The notes beneath the pieces were generated by a model, which was given only the letters and a program-made list of their open reading frames with translations, was not told where the DNA came from and searched no databases. From Auanema rhodensis (taxonomy: Eukaryota; Nematoda; Chromadorea; Rhabditida; Rhabditidae): a DNA stretch of 64,000 bases. The translations under genes were made by a program, and so were the position numbers. Location of the stretch: NCBI GenBank assembly GCA_964057225.1, contig OZ059894.1, positions 17,266,476-17,330,475 of the forward strand, in the 5' to 3' direction. The number at the start of each line of letters is the position of its first letter. Within the stretch, counting starts at the first letter, position 1. Positions 47,400-58,800 of the stretch are shown here, one piece after another.

Positions 47400-48300
47400 T
47401 AAAATGCAACCGCTCACTATTCCTAGACTTGAACTACTTTCATTTTTTATCGGATGTCACATCATTGAGTTTCTGTTACAAGAAAGTAAATTGAACATAT
47501 CGATCGTACGAATCTTCTCAGATTCGGAAATATCACTTGCGTGTGTATGCAAACCAAATCCTGATGCAGGAATATTCGTCGACAACCGAGTTAGATCGTG
47601 TCGCGTTATCATTGATAAAGTCAAAGACAGTTATAATTTCTTTATTTACCACGTCGATACAGACCACAACCCAGCTGATCACGCAACGCGTGGACTTACA
47701 AGGGAAAACATTGACAAATCCACATGGTTCACAGGACCGAAATTCTTACAAACGCACGACAAAGAATGGGAGATGACCAGACCCTATACTTATGTAGAGG
47801 ACGACTCACAAGTACTGATCGCTAGTACCTCCATCACTACATTTGTCGACGATCCATCAATTTTCCGATATCAAAGCTCGCGATTAACATGTCTCATACG
47901 AACAACCGCATACGTACTTCGGTTTATACAACTCTTACAACAACGACGTCTACATCGCATCAACAACGACAACGAGATCGCTCTAAACCCTTCAACGATA
48001 TCAGCTGAAGAATATAAGGAGGCAGAGAGAGTTACTTATATTGATGTACAGAGTACAGTAGATATAGAAGACAAGAGATGGAAACACCTTGGCCTCTATC
48101 ACGATGAATTCGGTGTCATTCGATGCAAAGGTAGACTGGAACACATGGAAGCTGAAGAGGATTGTATACATCCTATTTTCATACCGGATAATCACCCATT
48201 TGCTTCTATCATGATAAGAGACATGCACACCAAACTTTTCCACGCCGGTGGTAATCATTTACGTTCCGAAATACGACGACGATTTTGGTTACCAAGACTT
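47400..48300 (+). pseudogene. BEL/Pao element A RNase H remainder and integrase zinc region
   Basis: RNase H continues with LTIPRLELLSF, IFSDSEISLA and the typical DHNPADHATRG. The polypeptide then leads to the integrase N-terminal region (IHPIFIPDNHPFA, FHAGGNHLRSEIRRRFWLPR). It is cut at about 48300, where a gypsy-type integrase tail begins. The integrase core and the 3' LTR of element A are missing. Confidence 0.82.
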
Positions 48301-48452
48301 CCCCTTCATTCTAAGGGCCTTATTTAGTTACAGCAGTTCAAAGATCTTTCGTCGTGGTTCAAACAGATAAAGGAAAAAGCAGAAGAGTACACAAGGACTT
48401 CGTCAAACCTTACCAACGGACAACATCTATTCCGGTTATCACAATTTCTTGA
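48301..48452 (+). pseudogene. Gypsy integrase C terminus (second copy)
   Basis: Same GPY/F tail as 41010-41230. It contains GPYLVTAVQRSFVVVQTDK followed by GKSRRVHKDFVKPYQRTT and ends at TGA 48450-48452. A TAA sits in the PSF-GPY segment at about 48316, and there is no stop after QTDK, the reverse of the other copy. A good splice donor (GAAG-GTAGT) overlaps the end. Confidence 0.72.
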
Positions 48453-48717
48453 AGGTAGTTTTTTTTAACAAAATCAAATTGTTGAAATTTTTTATTTTAT
48501 TTTGTGCCATTTCTGATTGTAACACTTCTTTGTTGTTGATTGATTTTCTCTGAGAAGTCTGCTATTGTTTTACAAGGGTTTGTTTTATTACTTCAACTCT
48601 CATTGAGTAGATTTTTTCAACATTCTCTTGTGAATCTTGCTATTTTTTATGCTTAATCATTACTTGTATTCACCTTATGGACATTAGTCATACGGGTTAA
48701 ACAAGTTTTTATTTTTT

Positions 48718-48909
48718 TTGTACAGAACGGGCTCGACCTATTCTCAGGGTAACACCGTACCTGTACAACTCAAGAAAATGAACGACTATATCACAGTCGA
48801 ATGGTTTAGAAGCAAAGCTCTCGTTTGCAAGCATTTCACTACTCAAGTGAATGGAATAGAATCTACTCGATACTACATTTCGAATTCAACAAACTTGAAG
48901 AGACAATAG
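48718..48909 (+). CDS. Small conserved 3' ORF of the gypsy family (copy 2)
   Basis: 64-codon open frame matching the one at 40402-40665, but ending earlier. It follows a pyrimidine-rich tract and GTACAG, and together with the donor at about 48453 it could form a 3' exon after an intron of about 270 bp. No recognised domain. Confidence 0.3.
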   Translation: MYRTGSTYSQGNTVPVQLKKMNDYITVEWFRSKALVCKHFTTQVNGIESTRYYISNSTNLKRQ

Positions 48910-49049
48910 CTAAACTTTCAAATCGTATTGTATACATTTTTTTTATTCACTACACCATGATTTTTTTTTCCAACATCCAACTATCTTAAAAAGTGAATTA
49001 ATTTATTTTGTTTTTGAACGAGGACGTTCAACTTTTTAAGGTGGGTGGA

Positions 49050-49429
49050 TGTCACATCTGCAAGCACATGGTAAACATGTGCGCGATATTCAAATAGCGG
49101 GAGCCTGAACAAGCCCCGCCTACAACATGGGACACACATGGCACTCTTGCTTCTGGCCTAATCCAGATAGGTTGTCTTATAGTCATGTGAATCTCATCTC
49201 TATATCATCTATATATATACTCTATTTAATACTTTATTATATCTCTTTATATTCTTTCTTAATGTAATTCTTATATTGTATTTTCTTGTTATCTGATAAT
49301 GAATCCTTTTCTCTTTGAGTATTTGTCTTAATAAGGAAATCGGGCCGTTCGGGTCTGCCTACCTAAGGAACAAGGTAGAAGTACATATATCTTCCGACCA
49401 TGAAAAGGCGGGAAGAAACAATATGTAAC
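49050..49429 (+). repeat. LTR of the gypsy-like family, + copy
   Basis: 380 bp from TGTCACATC to ATATGTAAC, preceded by the purine-rich tract AAGGTGGGTGGA. It matches 39962-40341 inverted. A poly(A)-like AATGAATCCTTTTCTC is at about 49299. Confidence 0.88.
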
Positions 49430-50560
49430 GGATCAACAAAATACACAAAGACAATAATCATCAAGGCAAACATTTCACGCTTATTCAATTGAGACAAAAA
49501 TTCTACATACCAAATATAACCGGTGTCATCAGACAAACATTGAAAAACTGTGTGACATGTAAAAGATTTCAATCACATCCTTATGAATTACCAGATATGC
49601 CATCGCTACCAAAAGATAGAGCGATTCTTACAAGAGCATTCTTTTCAACAGGGTGTGATCTTATGGGCCCCTTCACCCTTTGAAATGGGTCTAAAGTCCA
49701 TATCTGTCTGTTTACATGCATGACAACTAGAGCAATTCATTTAGAGGTAGTCACCAATTAATCCACAGTTGATTTTATGAATGCATTCACTAGATTTATA
49801 TCACGCCGAGGTACTCCAGAAATTATGCGTAGTGACTGCGCAGGAAACTTTATATTGAGCTCAAAAATATTAGAAACCCTTGAAAATACATCGGATTACA
49901 ACGAAAGAAGCTTACTAAATACACTAGCACAACAAAAAATTAAATGGATATACAACACTCCATTATCACCCTGGAAAGGTGGATGTTGGGAACGTTTAGT
50001 AGGTGTAACCAAAGCTTCACTCAAAAAATGTTTCATTCCTAGTCGAATGTCCCTGGATGACTTACACACAGTCATTGTAAAAAAAGAAGCTATAATTAAT
50101 ACACGCCCACTCACCCATCCACACCCAGATAATTTAGATACTCTACCCATAAGGCCAATTGACTTTTTAACATCAGCCATAAAGTTTTCATTACCTGAAA
50201 ACAACGCGGATACTCATATATTTGATATCCATAGCGATATTCAAACGATTCAATCAACAGAGCAAGCGCTAGCATCTAAATTTTGGAAACGATTTCAAGA
50301 GGAATATCTAACAAGCTTAAAAAATATATTTAAGCATAAACACCATAGAAAAAATCACACAAACATCTTCCCCCAACCAGATGAAATAGTATTGATACAA
50401 AATGACATGTTGCCCCGAGGAACATGGAAGCTTGGGCGCATCATAGAAACAATCACTAGTTCAGACGGCAACATACGTTCCGCAAAAGTAGTAACTAGTA
50501 ATGGAAACATAATTAGCAGATCAATCAATCAGCTCTATCCTTTGGAGATAAGAAGCAACA
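49430..50560 (+). pseudogene. BEL/Pao element B integrase with two stops
   Basis: Same-frame segments give the HHCC tail (NCVTCKRF), the first catalytic Asp in TGCDLMGPF, the second in MRSDCAGNF, and the Glu in KGGCWERLVG. The C-terminal domain is GTWKLGRIIETITSSDGN ending in INQLYPLE. TGA at 49681-49683 and TAA at about 49760 break the core, so it is inactive. The open frame from 49777 continues without a break into the envelope-like region. Confidence 0.82.
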
Positions 50561-51629
50561 TACAGAACAACAGTACTCCAATAGAAAGTATACCCGAACA
50601 GAATCCCCATGAACCAATAGAACATGAAAGACATGAGGATAATAATATAAATAATACCGAACCCAATCATTACATTGAATATGAATCGGATAACTCTGAA
50701 CATGACAATACATACACTCCAGAAGAAGAAAACAATGAGGAAATCACACATGGTCAAAATAAAAGTCAAACACAGGCTCGAAAATCGTTAAAACCAAAAA
50801 CATCATTTGAGAAAGATAATGTCAGTGAGAAGGACAATATACAAGCCATTCCATTAAAAATGTCATATGCTCTACAACAAAGAAAGAACAAGATAAACCC
50901 TAAAATAGCAGCTGATATAATGAAGGCTCTCTCTTTACCTATTAAAATAACTTTGAGTCATGCTCAAGAAATGAATAACTGCCAGGACCATAACATGTTC
51001 ACGAAAAAACTCATAGCAAATCCTCATTGTTCGCTAGAATTAGCAACATTGACTATCATAATAATCATAATGGCAGTTACACTCATAGTCTCTTGTCTTT
51101 GTCGCATAGTGTATAGCCAATACAAATATAAGACATGGTCAACGAATACTCGAAATATGCTTAATGTGCTTAATATTCAAAACAGAAATCAAGAAGTCCA
51201 AGAAGAAGAAGACCTCGAAATGGTCCAAAACACAACAGACAACAATGAAACTACAGATATGACACATATAAACACACGAGAAGACGGTAACAGAGAACAA
51301 GAAACCTCTCAAAACAATATTTATCCCACGCTAAACTTCACAAGAAAAACACCGAAATTCTCTATCCTCACCAGAGGATCTCAATCCTCCTTACCTTCAT
51401 TATTTGCAATAATCTTAGTTGTATACATAGGAAACTCCCATTCTTGCTCCGATGTTCATGTACAACATTATGTTAACATACGTTGCGATCAAAACTTAGA
51501 GTGTTATCACGAATATAGTCAAGACATAATATTCTCTCCCGGAACAAAACAGTTATGTATCAACATAATACACTCTAATCATGAAATTGGCCAATTCAAA
51601 ATAACTAAACTATACACGGAACATATCAA
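50561..51629 (+). pseudogene. BEL/Pao element B envelope region, truncated
   Basis: After an acidic Glu/Asn-rich linker comes ANPHCSLELATLTII with a transmembrane stretch (IIIIIMAVTLIVSCLCRIVY). A second hydrophobic segment (SLFAIILVVYIGNSHSCS) looks like an internal signal peptide. Next is a Cys-containing ectodomain start (NIRCDQNLECYHEYSQDIIF). The layout matches element C, where the phlebovirus Gc-like glycoprotein follows. Here the frame is cut at the junction with the tRNA gene at 51630 and ends within that gene at 51663. Confidence 0.65.
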
Positions 51630-51701
51630 GGCCGAGTGGTCTAGTGGTATGATTCTCGCTTAGGGTGCGAGAGGTCCCGGGATCGATCCCCGGCTCGGCC
51701 C
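51630..51701 (+). tRNA. tRNA-Pro(AGG), isolated copy
   Basis: Identical in its parts to the array consensus and followed by the usual spacer. Upstream it joins the BEL/Pao B envelope fragment exactly at its first base, so it lacks the normal array upstream region. It may lie on the edge of a rearrangement. Confidence 0.93.
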
Positions 51702-51807
51702 ACGTTTTAACATTTTTTTTCGAGAAGTGTACTTCTTCTTAGTATTTAGTTGAAGTTCTCTTGAAATTCAATTAATTTTGAGCTTGAGTGTTCACCTATA
51801 GATATCA

Positions 51808-52145
51808 CGTTCCATATTGGCTCCTAGGGTTCCGGCTAGGTAACCATATGGACTTTAATAGTGTGAATGCCATTGTAAAAGTAACAGAGATTAGAGAAAA
51901 GAAGTTTATTCAGAATATGGAATAACAATTATAAAAGCAAAATATAATAATAAGATAAATGAAACTACATGTTATGAGAAAGCCAACCTAGTTGCTTTCT
52001 CAGGGGTTTATATAGCAAAATATTAATTACAAATATAATTGAATTTATACAAAAAGTAGTTCAGGTCTAGTTTCTTATTGAATTCTATTAACCAAAAGTC
52101 GGTTGACGTTGTCAACCGCCTTCTTTATAAGACACGTATGGAACA
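51808..52145 (-). mobile_element. Solo LTR related to element 2
   Basis: 338 bp. On the minus strand it starts TGTTCCATACGTGTC, like element 2, and ends GGAACG. It is flanked by the 4-bp duplication ATCA (51804-51807 and 52146-52149) in a tRNA spacer, 69 bp upstream of the tRNA start at 52219. It contains a hairpin equivalent to that of element 2 (CGGTTGAC/GTCAACCG) and an AATAAACTTC poly(A) motif. It is diverged from element 2 and shorter, so it is a different subfamily left by LTR-LTR recombination. Confidence 0.87.
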
Positions 52146-52218
52146 ATCAGATTAATAATATTCAGTTAAAAATAATTATGGAAAAGTAGGAGGTTCATCG
52201 TAGTGAATGAACATTTTA

Positions 52219-52230
52219 GGCCGAGTGGTC
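52219..52230 (+). pseudogene. tRNA-Pro(AGG) 5' part, split by element C
   Basis: The first 12 nt (GGCCGAGTGGTC) precede the element C LTR. The remaining 60 nt follow it at 59935-59994, after a second copy of the TGGTC target duplication. The break falls inside the A box. Confidence 0.93.
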
Positions 52231-52631
52231 TGTCGGCGAATGCCTGACTAGAAATGAAATACAATAATTTAACCTAGAAAGATAACTCTTCTGAAACTCT
52301 AAACCATTGTCTAATAACCTTGTAATTGTATCATTAACCTCTTGCGCAACATTCTTAAAGGATATTGAACTTTTATCACCTCTATAGTTTACATTGACCT
52401 GACCTTTGTATTCAAATATCAAATATCACCTTCAAGCTAAATCATATATAAAGCCCAAGAAACCTTCACTCTCACTCTTAATTTAATTCTACCACTGAAC
52501 TTATACCGATCTTATAATAAACCTTTCTCATTTAACCAACTGTTTGGATTCGCCACTAACTCATATTATCCCCATTAAACGGGGAACAACCGAGTATAGA
52601 CGCTCGTCATTGGGAACATTAAAAACCCAAA
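52231..52631 (+). repeat. 5' LTR of element C
   Basis: 401 bp, from TGTCGGCG to AACCCAAA. TATA box TATATAAAG at about 52445; poly(A) signal in AATAAACCTTTCTC at about 52516. Confidence 0.93.
52445..52453 (+). promoter_or_regulatory. TATA box in element C LTR
   Basis: TATATAAAG lies 70 bp upstream of the poly(A) signal AATAAA, the order expected for the U3-R part of an LTR. It is repeated in the 3' LTR. Confidence 0.65.
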
Positions 52632-52646
52632 TTGGTGCAACGACCA
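52632..52646 (+). promoter_or_regulatory. Primer-binding site of element C
   Basis: TTGGTGCAACGACC follows the LTR end. It starts like the tRNA-Gly site of elements A and D (TTGGTGCA), then differs, so another tRNA or a variant is used. Primer not identified. Confidence 0.6.
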
Positions 52647-52822
52647 AACCAGGTATTAATTGTTAGAAACTTTCTTATCATATTTTTTTCTCTTTTTCAT
52701 ACTTTCCATCTCACTCTTCTTCACATTTTCCTGACGATGAGACCGAACTAGCACTTACCGCACCGCATACAACCCTTTTTACATCACTGCGCATTTCGAA
52801 AACGAACATTAGCAAATTACTT

Positions 52823-55800
52823 TTGAAACCACCTCAACTTTCCATACCCACATTCAATGGAGATAACAAAACCTTTCCGACATTTTGGAGACAATTTAAA
52901 ACGCTCATTCACCAAGACCCTGACCTCAATAATAGGCAAAAAAGCATTTATTTAGCTGAAGCTCTTAAAGGTTCAGCACGAGTTCATCTTGAAAATAAAC
53001 CATTAGATGGCACTGCGTATGAACGTATTATATCTACTCTTAAAACCACTTACGCACCAAAACTAAAAGTTGACTACCGTATTCATGATGAACTGGTGAA
53101 ATTACCTCCTGCAAAAAATGACCCCATGTCAGTTAGATCTCGCGTGAATGAAATCAGAGCACTTCTTGATCAGCTTGAGACTGATACACTTTATAATTCT
53201 CAAGACCCCGCTTGGGTCAAACTTATCACAACTAAATTTCCTATTGATATCATCAATATGCTCTGTTGGAGATCATCTAGGGCAACCTCTATAAAACAAC
53301 TACTAAGAAACATTGAGGAAACGGCCGACTCAATGGAAAATTTTTCAATTTATTCTTCTAAATCTCCTTTTATCCCGCAATACCATGCTCAAACTAATTC
53401 AATTTCTCCCTTGAAACATAACTCACATATTACTGCTGTTACGAAAACCGAACGCCCATGCGTATTTTGTGACCAAAACGGACATCGATCCGCAAAATGT
53501 TTAACCATACATAATCCTCAACAGAGGAGAGACATAATAAAACAAAAAAACAGGTGCTGGATTTGTTTCAGTCCTACACACACTAGCACTAAGTGTACCT
53601 TTGATAAATGTAAAATATGTAATAGAGATCATCACCCATCTCTTTGTCTCCCTCCTGCTTTATCAAAATCATCTAATAAAAAAGCAACAATGGGTATCAA
53701 TTGCTCTATTTCGCAATCAACTCACACTCCACCTTCGCCCGCATATCTTATGACTTCTAAAGTATCAATTTTTAACCCCCATACAGGTAAGTTCCACACC
53801 AAATTATTGTTTTTCGACCCTGGAGCAACTCAAAGCTTCATTTACGAGCCGGCAGCCAAAGAATGCCAGCTCAAAACTTTAAATTCCCAATTAATCACAG
53901 CAACCGGTTTCTCCGGGAGCTGTGAGGCATTTAATTCTTTAACGGTCGAAGCAAGTTTAAGAACTCCATTTGGAAAAAATATCATACTTACGCTCCTCAC
54001 CTCACCCAAACCTCTCACAGGAAAACTAAAGAGCTGTCAACTTTCTCTAAAAGACAAAAAAGCTCTAGAACAATCTAATATAACCATTACTAACCAATTG
54101 GTGGATGGTGAATTATTCATTCCCGATATTTTGCTAGGTATGGATTGGTGTGATACAATCATACATGATACCAAACCTACTATACTTCCATCGGGATTGA
54201 AAGTCAAACATACCCAGATTGGACCCTGTATTTACGGTAAGCAAATACCGAACGATAATATCGCAGCCATAAATACTCTTATTGTTAACCCTGTGATACC
54301 AGAAGACGTTATGATTAAACAACTTTTTGAAATAGATAACTCGGGAATTTCTCCACACGAAGGAGCCTTGAACCGATCGGAGCTATTCTTCAATGAATAT
54401 ACTTCGCTAATAAAATTCGACAAGGGTTTTGTTATGGCTCCATTACCTCTTAAATCAAACGCCACAAAAATTCAATCCAATCGAAGCATGGCATTAGCCA
54501 CTCTAAACAGATTACAGAAATCTCTCAAAGAGGAACATAACCAGCTACAACACTATCATCAAACCATTATGCGATATATAGAGGAAGGTGTGGTGGAACA
54601 AGTTCCACTTACTTCAGAGAACTCTTTGCTCTACTACATGCCGCATAGAGGGGTATGGAAGCCCAACAAGAGCAAACCGCTGAGGGTTGTGTTTAACGCT
54701 TCAGCAAAGCAAAAAGGCCAACTCTCATTAAATGATGTTACGGAAACAGGTGAAAGTTTTAACAATAAAATCATAGATATTCTGATAGGGATACGGATCA
54801 AAAAGTACTTCCTCATGTGCGATATTGAGGGTGCCTTCACCCAAATAAGGATAACTAATGATCATAAAGATCTCTGCCGCTTTCTCTGGTTACGCGATCC
54901 TCACAAAGGTACCACTCCAGATAACATTTTAGAATTAAGATTTAACCGACTGGCGTTTGGCATAACAGCCAGTCCGTCCATACTGAATATGTCACTCTAC
55001 GCATTCTTGCAAAGCCTAGAGTCGCACTTAGTTCCGGAAACCCTACGGTACCTATATGTGGACAATATCTTCTACACGACAAACAGCTCAGAAGATTTAC
55101 ATAGCATATATGAAGAATCTAAGCAGATTTTTTCTCGAATATCTATGAACATAAGAGAGTATTATAGCAACTACACCAACTTCAACTCAACCGTACCAGA
55201 CAAGGATAAACATCCAGATCTGAACCCAAAAATATTAGGCATTAAACATTATTCAGATAAAGACATTTTTTCGATAAACGGAGTAGCGGCTCCCCTTTTA
55301 CTGCATTTCAAACTACTACTACGCCAAGTAATGAATGGGTCTATAGACTGGAAAGAACAAGTGCCAAGCGATGTGGTCAATAGCTGGAATACAGTCAGTA
55401 ATAAAATAGGAACAGCTACGATTCAGATTCCACGAAAGCTGACAGATACATCAGAATGCCGAGAGATTTGGATATTTGTAGACGCTAGTGTACTAGCTAT
55501 TGCTGCATGTGCCTTCTGCACATCACCTACAACACGGAGTCCCCTGGTCATGGGTAAGATTAAATTAGCTCCAAAAAACAGAACATTGACAATTCCACGT
55601 TTGGAAATGTCTGCGATTCTCATAGGTATGAAAATGGCCGAAACCATACACAACAATTTACCAACACATGAGGTCTCCATCAACATCGCTTCCGACAGCC
55701 AGATAGCTTTATCTTGGCTGTTCACTAAAAAGAATATACCTGTGTTCGTAAGCAATTTACGCCAGAATACTGACCAAATTGCAAGAAAATTAGAGCTAAA

Positions 55801-58800
55801 AGGAGCCAATATAACGTATCACTACGTGGACACGGATCATAATCCGGCAGACATAGGCACTAGAGGCACCACTGATATTGCCCTTCTTAAGGACAAATGG
55901 CTTTTTTCTCCTGGTTGGCTATTAAATAAGAACGATAGACCAGCAAAGGAATTCAGAGCACCCTTAGAAGAAGAAGAACCTTCAATGCTTATACTACCAG
56001 TCACCACAAACAATCCTGTATTAGACAATCTTTTAGGCAAACGCAACAAAACGCCAACATCATATTTATTAAAAGCAGCAACAACAGAATGGCAAGTATC
56101 CCAGTTTATTAACACAACCGCTGAGATACTGCTTATAAAAGAAGCTCAGACTCATCTTTCAAATTCATATAAAAAACAATTTCGATTAAAACAGGATGGG
56201 AATGGACTAATCTGCATACAGACTCGGTTCACCAATTCATCACTTCCAACAAAAACTAAGTTTCCATATCTTCTTCCCAAAAAATCTACTTTAGGTAAAC
56301 TCATTCTTATGTTCCTACACAGGACGAATGGTCATGCCGGAGTTAGCCAATTACTGTACCTCTTTATGACAAGGTTCTTCATGACAGCGGCTAGACAAGT
56401 ATGCAAATCAATAATAAAAAGATGTGTGCCATGTCAAAAGACTCTAAGTAACCCATTTTCAATAGAATACTTTGCCCCGTTACCGGAGGACAGAGTGACA
56501 ACAGCCATGCCATTTAGACATACGGGCCTTGATTGCATAGGTCCCATAAAATTCAGAAAAAATCAGCATATATACGTTGTGATATTCACCTGCCTTACTA
56601 TTAGAGCCGTCCATTTAGAACCAATTAATGACATGAGTTCGAACTCTTTTATCAATGCCTTCATTCGATTTGTAGCGCGGAGAGGTTTACCGCATGTTCT
56701 ACGATCAGACAACGGGGCCAATTTCACTCATGCGGCCAAAATAATTCACACATTAGAGGAACATAGTAGGGAACACCAGACTAATTTTATCAACTATATA
56801 CAAAATCACAATATCACATGGATATTAAACACTCCCAGCGCTCCCTGGACTGGTGGGGTTTGGGAGAGATTAGTTGCTATTACAAAGAATGCACTTGTGA
56901 AAACACTATCACTTAAGTTAATAGAAAAAGACCAACTAGTTACAGCAATAATTAAAATAGAAGGAATCATGAACTCACGGCCCATCACGTATACAGATTC
57001 CGAGAATTTTCACGAGAATCCACTAACGCCAGCAGATTTTTTAACTCATGGCTCCCCCATACTCATACCAGTTGATAATGTAGACAGTTTAGGTAACAGA
57101 CTCGACCTACCCAACACGATCGCAAGCAACAAACAAGCGTTTGAAAATTTACAGAAAATCAAAATAATAGCCGAAGCATTCTGGAACACATGGTCACACG
57201 AATATCTTCTTACTTTAAGGCATGCACATGCATCAAGGAAAATGGGGCGCCATAACTTGCGACACCCATATCACAACGAAATAGTACTTGTAGAAGAGGA
57301 CCATACAAATAGGAACAATTGGAATATGGCTAGGGTAATCGAACTAATTCATTCTTCAGACAAAGTAGTTCGGACCGCCAAGATAAAAACAGGTAGCGGT
57401 AAGATATTGACAAAACCAGTAGAGCGATTATACCCTTTAGAACTTTTTGATGAATTCACAGAAACTCAGCGAAAAACCGCACATATTAACCATGCCACCT
57501 ATTCAACACACCCAAACACAAGGCATACAAATACGAATTTCTTGACTAATATCATGAAATTCTTATTATTAATACAACTATTTCTTGTCGCCACAGCTGA
57601 GCCATTATTCACCTGCTCATACTCTCATATACTATTTCCCGCACAAACAAAACCATCGACATTTTGTATTAATGGGGACTGTCATGATTTACCAGCCAAC
57701 CAATCAAAAGATATTCAACTTCAAGTGTCTGTAATTCCAAAAACTACAGCAGTTACTCGCTACGACAAAGATAGGCGGCAATCTCAGATTTGTCATCTCC
57801 CCCACCCCTGCGATTTTCCTCCACCTGCGTTATTGCATATAATAGGCAACCCACATTGTAACCCTTTCTTAGCTATTTTGATAGCTCTTACTCCAATAAT
57901 AGGCTGCGCTCTTTTTTGCATTATCGGGGGCCTAATCTATAAAAAATTAAAAACACACCGCCAACAGCACACAATTTCGTACATCCCTTCTCTCTTATTC
58001 GCAATCTTTTATCTCACATGCCAAGCGCAAGCTTGTGGATCCCCCAACGCGCACAAAAACATAGAATTCTTTTGCGACGATTTACACAATTGCACAAAAA
58101 TAACCAACGAAGAAATTTCATTCAATCCCCTACAAAACTCTCTTTGCTCCTACATAAAATATCAAAACTCCACTATAGGCAAACTAGAAATTCAAATAAT
58201 TCAGCAAAAATTTTTATGTCAAAAAGTTTCCCAAGGATTTACTCGCATTACTAACCTAACTATCCACTCCTCTCATAGATGCGCCGGTACAACTCACTGC
58301 CCATGGGGCACCGGATGCAATGATATCGGACAGGATACTTTCGTAGCCGAACTACATTCAGCTTACGAAAATCCTGGAAGAACCTTCTGCACCAGAGCCG
58401 GAGGAGGCCTATTCAACAGCTGTGGACTTCCTATAGAAGGATGCATTTTATTTAGGCCAACTTATCAGCCCGAAAACGAAGAAGTATACGAAGAAATTAA
58501 ATGCATACAATGGAAACAGGAAGTGCAAGCAAAATTATTAATCACATACCTCAATAACACTCACCAATACGATATTTTCCTACAACCCTACCGAAAATAT
58601 GAGTTTCACGGAATTTCATTACAGATTTCGTCGGTTACAACAAAAGCAACGACGGAACTATACAACAAAATTTTTCTCACATCTGAGACTAAAAGCTACA
58701 TGATACCGGAACAAATAAAACCAGCGGTAATATGCAGCAATGCACGAATCGCAGCAGATAAGTTTAATGCATGCCACATACGAAAGCCTTGCCCATGTTT

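Larger units (their letters stand above)
48301..49429 (+). mobile_element. 3' fragment of a gypsy-like element (same family as the chimera)
   Basis: Inverted copy of 39962 to about 41085. It runs from the integrase C-terminal GPY/F module through the 3' region to a full 380-bp LTR (49050-49429). It has no 5' LTR and no target duplication was found, so it is truncated on the left, where it abuts BEL/Pao element A. Confidence 0.82.
49430..51629 (+). mobile_element. BEL/Pao element B, 5'-truncated
   Basis: Starts inside the integrase zinc region directly after the gypsy LTR and ends directly at the first base of a tRNA-Pro gene. It keeps most of the integrase and the first part of an envelope region. 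The layout resembles element C, but the sequence is clearly diverged and belongs to another family. No LTR is present. Confidence 0.8.

Noticed and set aside
48301..49429. The 3' end of BEL/Pao element A
   Set aside because: The integrase tail has a GPY/F module of the Ty3/gypsy type, and the LTR does not match the one at 35805 or the tRNA-Gly primer context.
39962..49429. Terminal inverted repeats of one large DNA transposon
   Set aside because: The inverted segments are two LTR-ended 3' fragments of one gypsy-like family. The left unit has its own target duplication at 39957/44408, so they are separate elements.
56806..58254. Short alternative-frame ORFs within element C
   Set aside because: They lie inside the 2240-codon frame with clear domains in that frame.
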